A DNA stretch of 6,284 nucleotides. It comes from Defluviitaleaceae bacterium (GTDB lineage: Bacteria > Bacillota > Clostridia > Lachnospirales > UBA5962). The notes beneath the pieces are model-generated. The model saw nothing but the letters and a program-made list of their open reading frames with translations. It was not told where the DNA came from and made no database searches. Numbering within the stretch: the first letter of the stretch is position 1; each line of letters begins with the position of its first letter. This document shows positions 5,991-6,284 of the stretch, piece by piece. The stretch spans positions 1 through 6,284 of the forward strand of contig WQZK01000116.1 of the NCBI GenBank assembly GCA_009780765.1, read 5' to 3'. The position numbers and the translations under genes were made by a program.

Positions 5991-6284
5991 ATGTTCGAGA
6001 GTGAATTTAGCTTTGACTACTTTATAGAAAACAATAAAAAATATAAAACACATAATTGTTCAAGGAAATTACAGTGTTCAAGGTCTTGTTGTAGGTGTAA
6101 ATGCTGTTGCCGAGGACCAAGGGGTTTTCCAGGAGAACCTGGACCTCAAGGCGACATCGGCCCTGCTGGTCCTCAAGGCGACATCGGACCTGCTGGTCCT
6201 CAAGGCGACATCGGACCTGCTGGTCCTCAAGGCGACATCGGACCTGCTGGTCCTCAAGGCGACATCGGACCTGCTGGTCCTCAA
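5991..6284 (+). CDS. Collagen-like protein with cysteine-rich N-terminus (N-terminal part, cut by right edge)
   Basis: Ninety-eight codons are open from ATG 5991 to the window edge. AGGGTGAT (5979-5986) just upstream matches the anti-Shine-Dalgarno tail with one gap. Residues 1-22 are a hydrophilic, aromatic leader (MFESEFSFDYFIENNKKYK) without a signal peptide or lipobox. Residues 23-40 hold eight cysteines (23, 29, 33, 34, 36, 38, 39, 40) between Arg and Lys. From Gly42 the protein is uninterrupted Gly-X-Y: GPRGFPGEPGPQGDI, then nine-residue units GPAGPQGDI. Bacterial collagen-like regions form triple helices. In spore-formers, signal-less proteins of this type (BclA-like) coat the exosporium, usually with a globular C-terminal domain, here out of view. 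Spore-surface location is inferred from the absence of a signal peptide and from family knowledge. The cysteine cluster could cross-link trimers or bind metal. The minus-strand open frame here is only a repeat shadow. Confidence 0.88.
   Translation, partial: MFESEFSFDYFIENNKKYKTHNCSRKLQCSRSCCRCKCCCRGPRGFPGEPGPQGDIGPAGPQGDIGPAGPQGDIGPAGPQGDIGPAGPQGDIGPAGPQ
6132..6284 (+). repeat. 27-bp tandem repeat encoding the collagen unit GPAGPQGDI
   Basis: A degenerate first unit (6132-6158, GEPGPQGDI) is followed by units starting at 6159, 6186, 6213, 6240 and a partial one at 6267 that reaches the edge. The units from 6186 onward are base-identical, and the 6159 unit differs by one base (GGC for GGA at 6161). 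Near-perfect identity at synonymous sites indicates recent expansion or continuing homogenisation by slippage or recombination. The total copy number is unknown because the array continues beyond the window. Confidence 0.95.

Noticed and set aside
6078..6284. Open minus-strand frame with repeated RTSRSDVAL units
   Set aside because: It is the antisense shadow of the 27-bp collagen repeat, has no start or ribosome binding site of its own, and the plus-strand Gly-X-Y frame explains the periodicity fully.
6132..6284. CRISPR-like periodic repeat
   Set aside because: The units are contiguous with no unique spacers, and they encode an uninterrupted Gly-X-Y pattern.

Overview
The window looks like a chromosomal segment from a low-GC, Gram-positive anaerobe of the class Clostridia. 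The signs are AT-rich intergenic DNA, strong AGGAGG-type ribosome binding sites, two TTG starts, a PrsA-type lipoprotein foldase, and a cysteine-rich collagen-like protein of the kind often found on spore surfaces. I cannot place it to genus from the sequence alone.

Left part (1-1640, minus strand): a tightly packed operon. A MerR-family regulator with a C-terminal effector-binding (GyrI/BmrR-like) domain is followed by a DUF3788-family protein and by the N-terminal 74 codons of a small protein that resembles a stand-alone GyrI-like domain and runs off the left edge. The promoter in front of merR has near-consensus -35 and -10 boxes with a 19-bp spacer. This is the hallmark of promoters that MerR proteins activate by DNA distortion, so the operon is probably autoregulated by a small molecule.

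Centre left (1640-2371, plus strand): an intergenic stretch with two GC-rich hairpins that share one strand, then a 167-residue protein of unknown function. The protein has an RRXRR-like N-terminus and two tandem Tudor/SH3-like motifs. It ends at a strong terminator whose hairpin overlaps the last codons of the convergent kbl gene.

Centre (2350-4667, minus strand): the threonine-to-glycine operon tdh-kbl. Threonine 3-dehydrogenase makes 2-amino-3-ketobutyrate, and Kbl cleaves it with CoA to glycine and acetyl-CoA. The genes are 6 bases apart and are read from a clear extended -10 promoter.

Right part (4706-6284, plus strand): a monocistronic prsA-like parvulin lipoprotein gene with its own promoter and a 19-bp-stem terminator. 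It is followed by the 5' part of a collagen-like gene that runs off the right edge. The encoded protein has eight cysteines packed just before a Gly-X-Y region, which is made of near-identical 27-bp tandem repeats.

Most of the window is ordinary housekeeping or accessory content. The items most worth a second look are the Cys-rich collagen-like protein, the RRXRR/tandem-Tudor-like orphan, the structured DNA in front of that orphan, and the MerR operon with its two effector-binding-type proteins.
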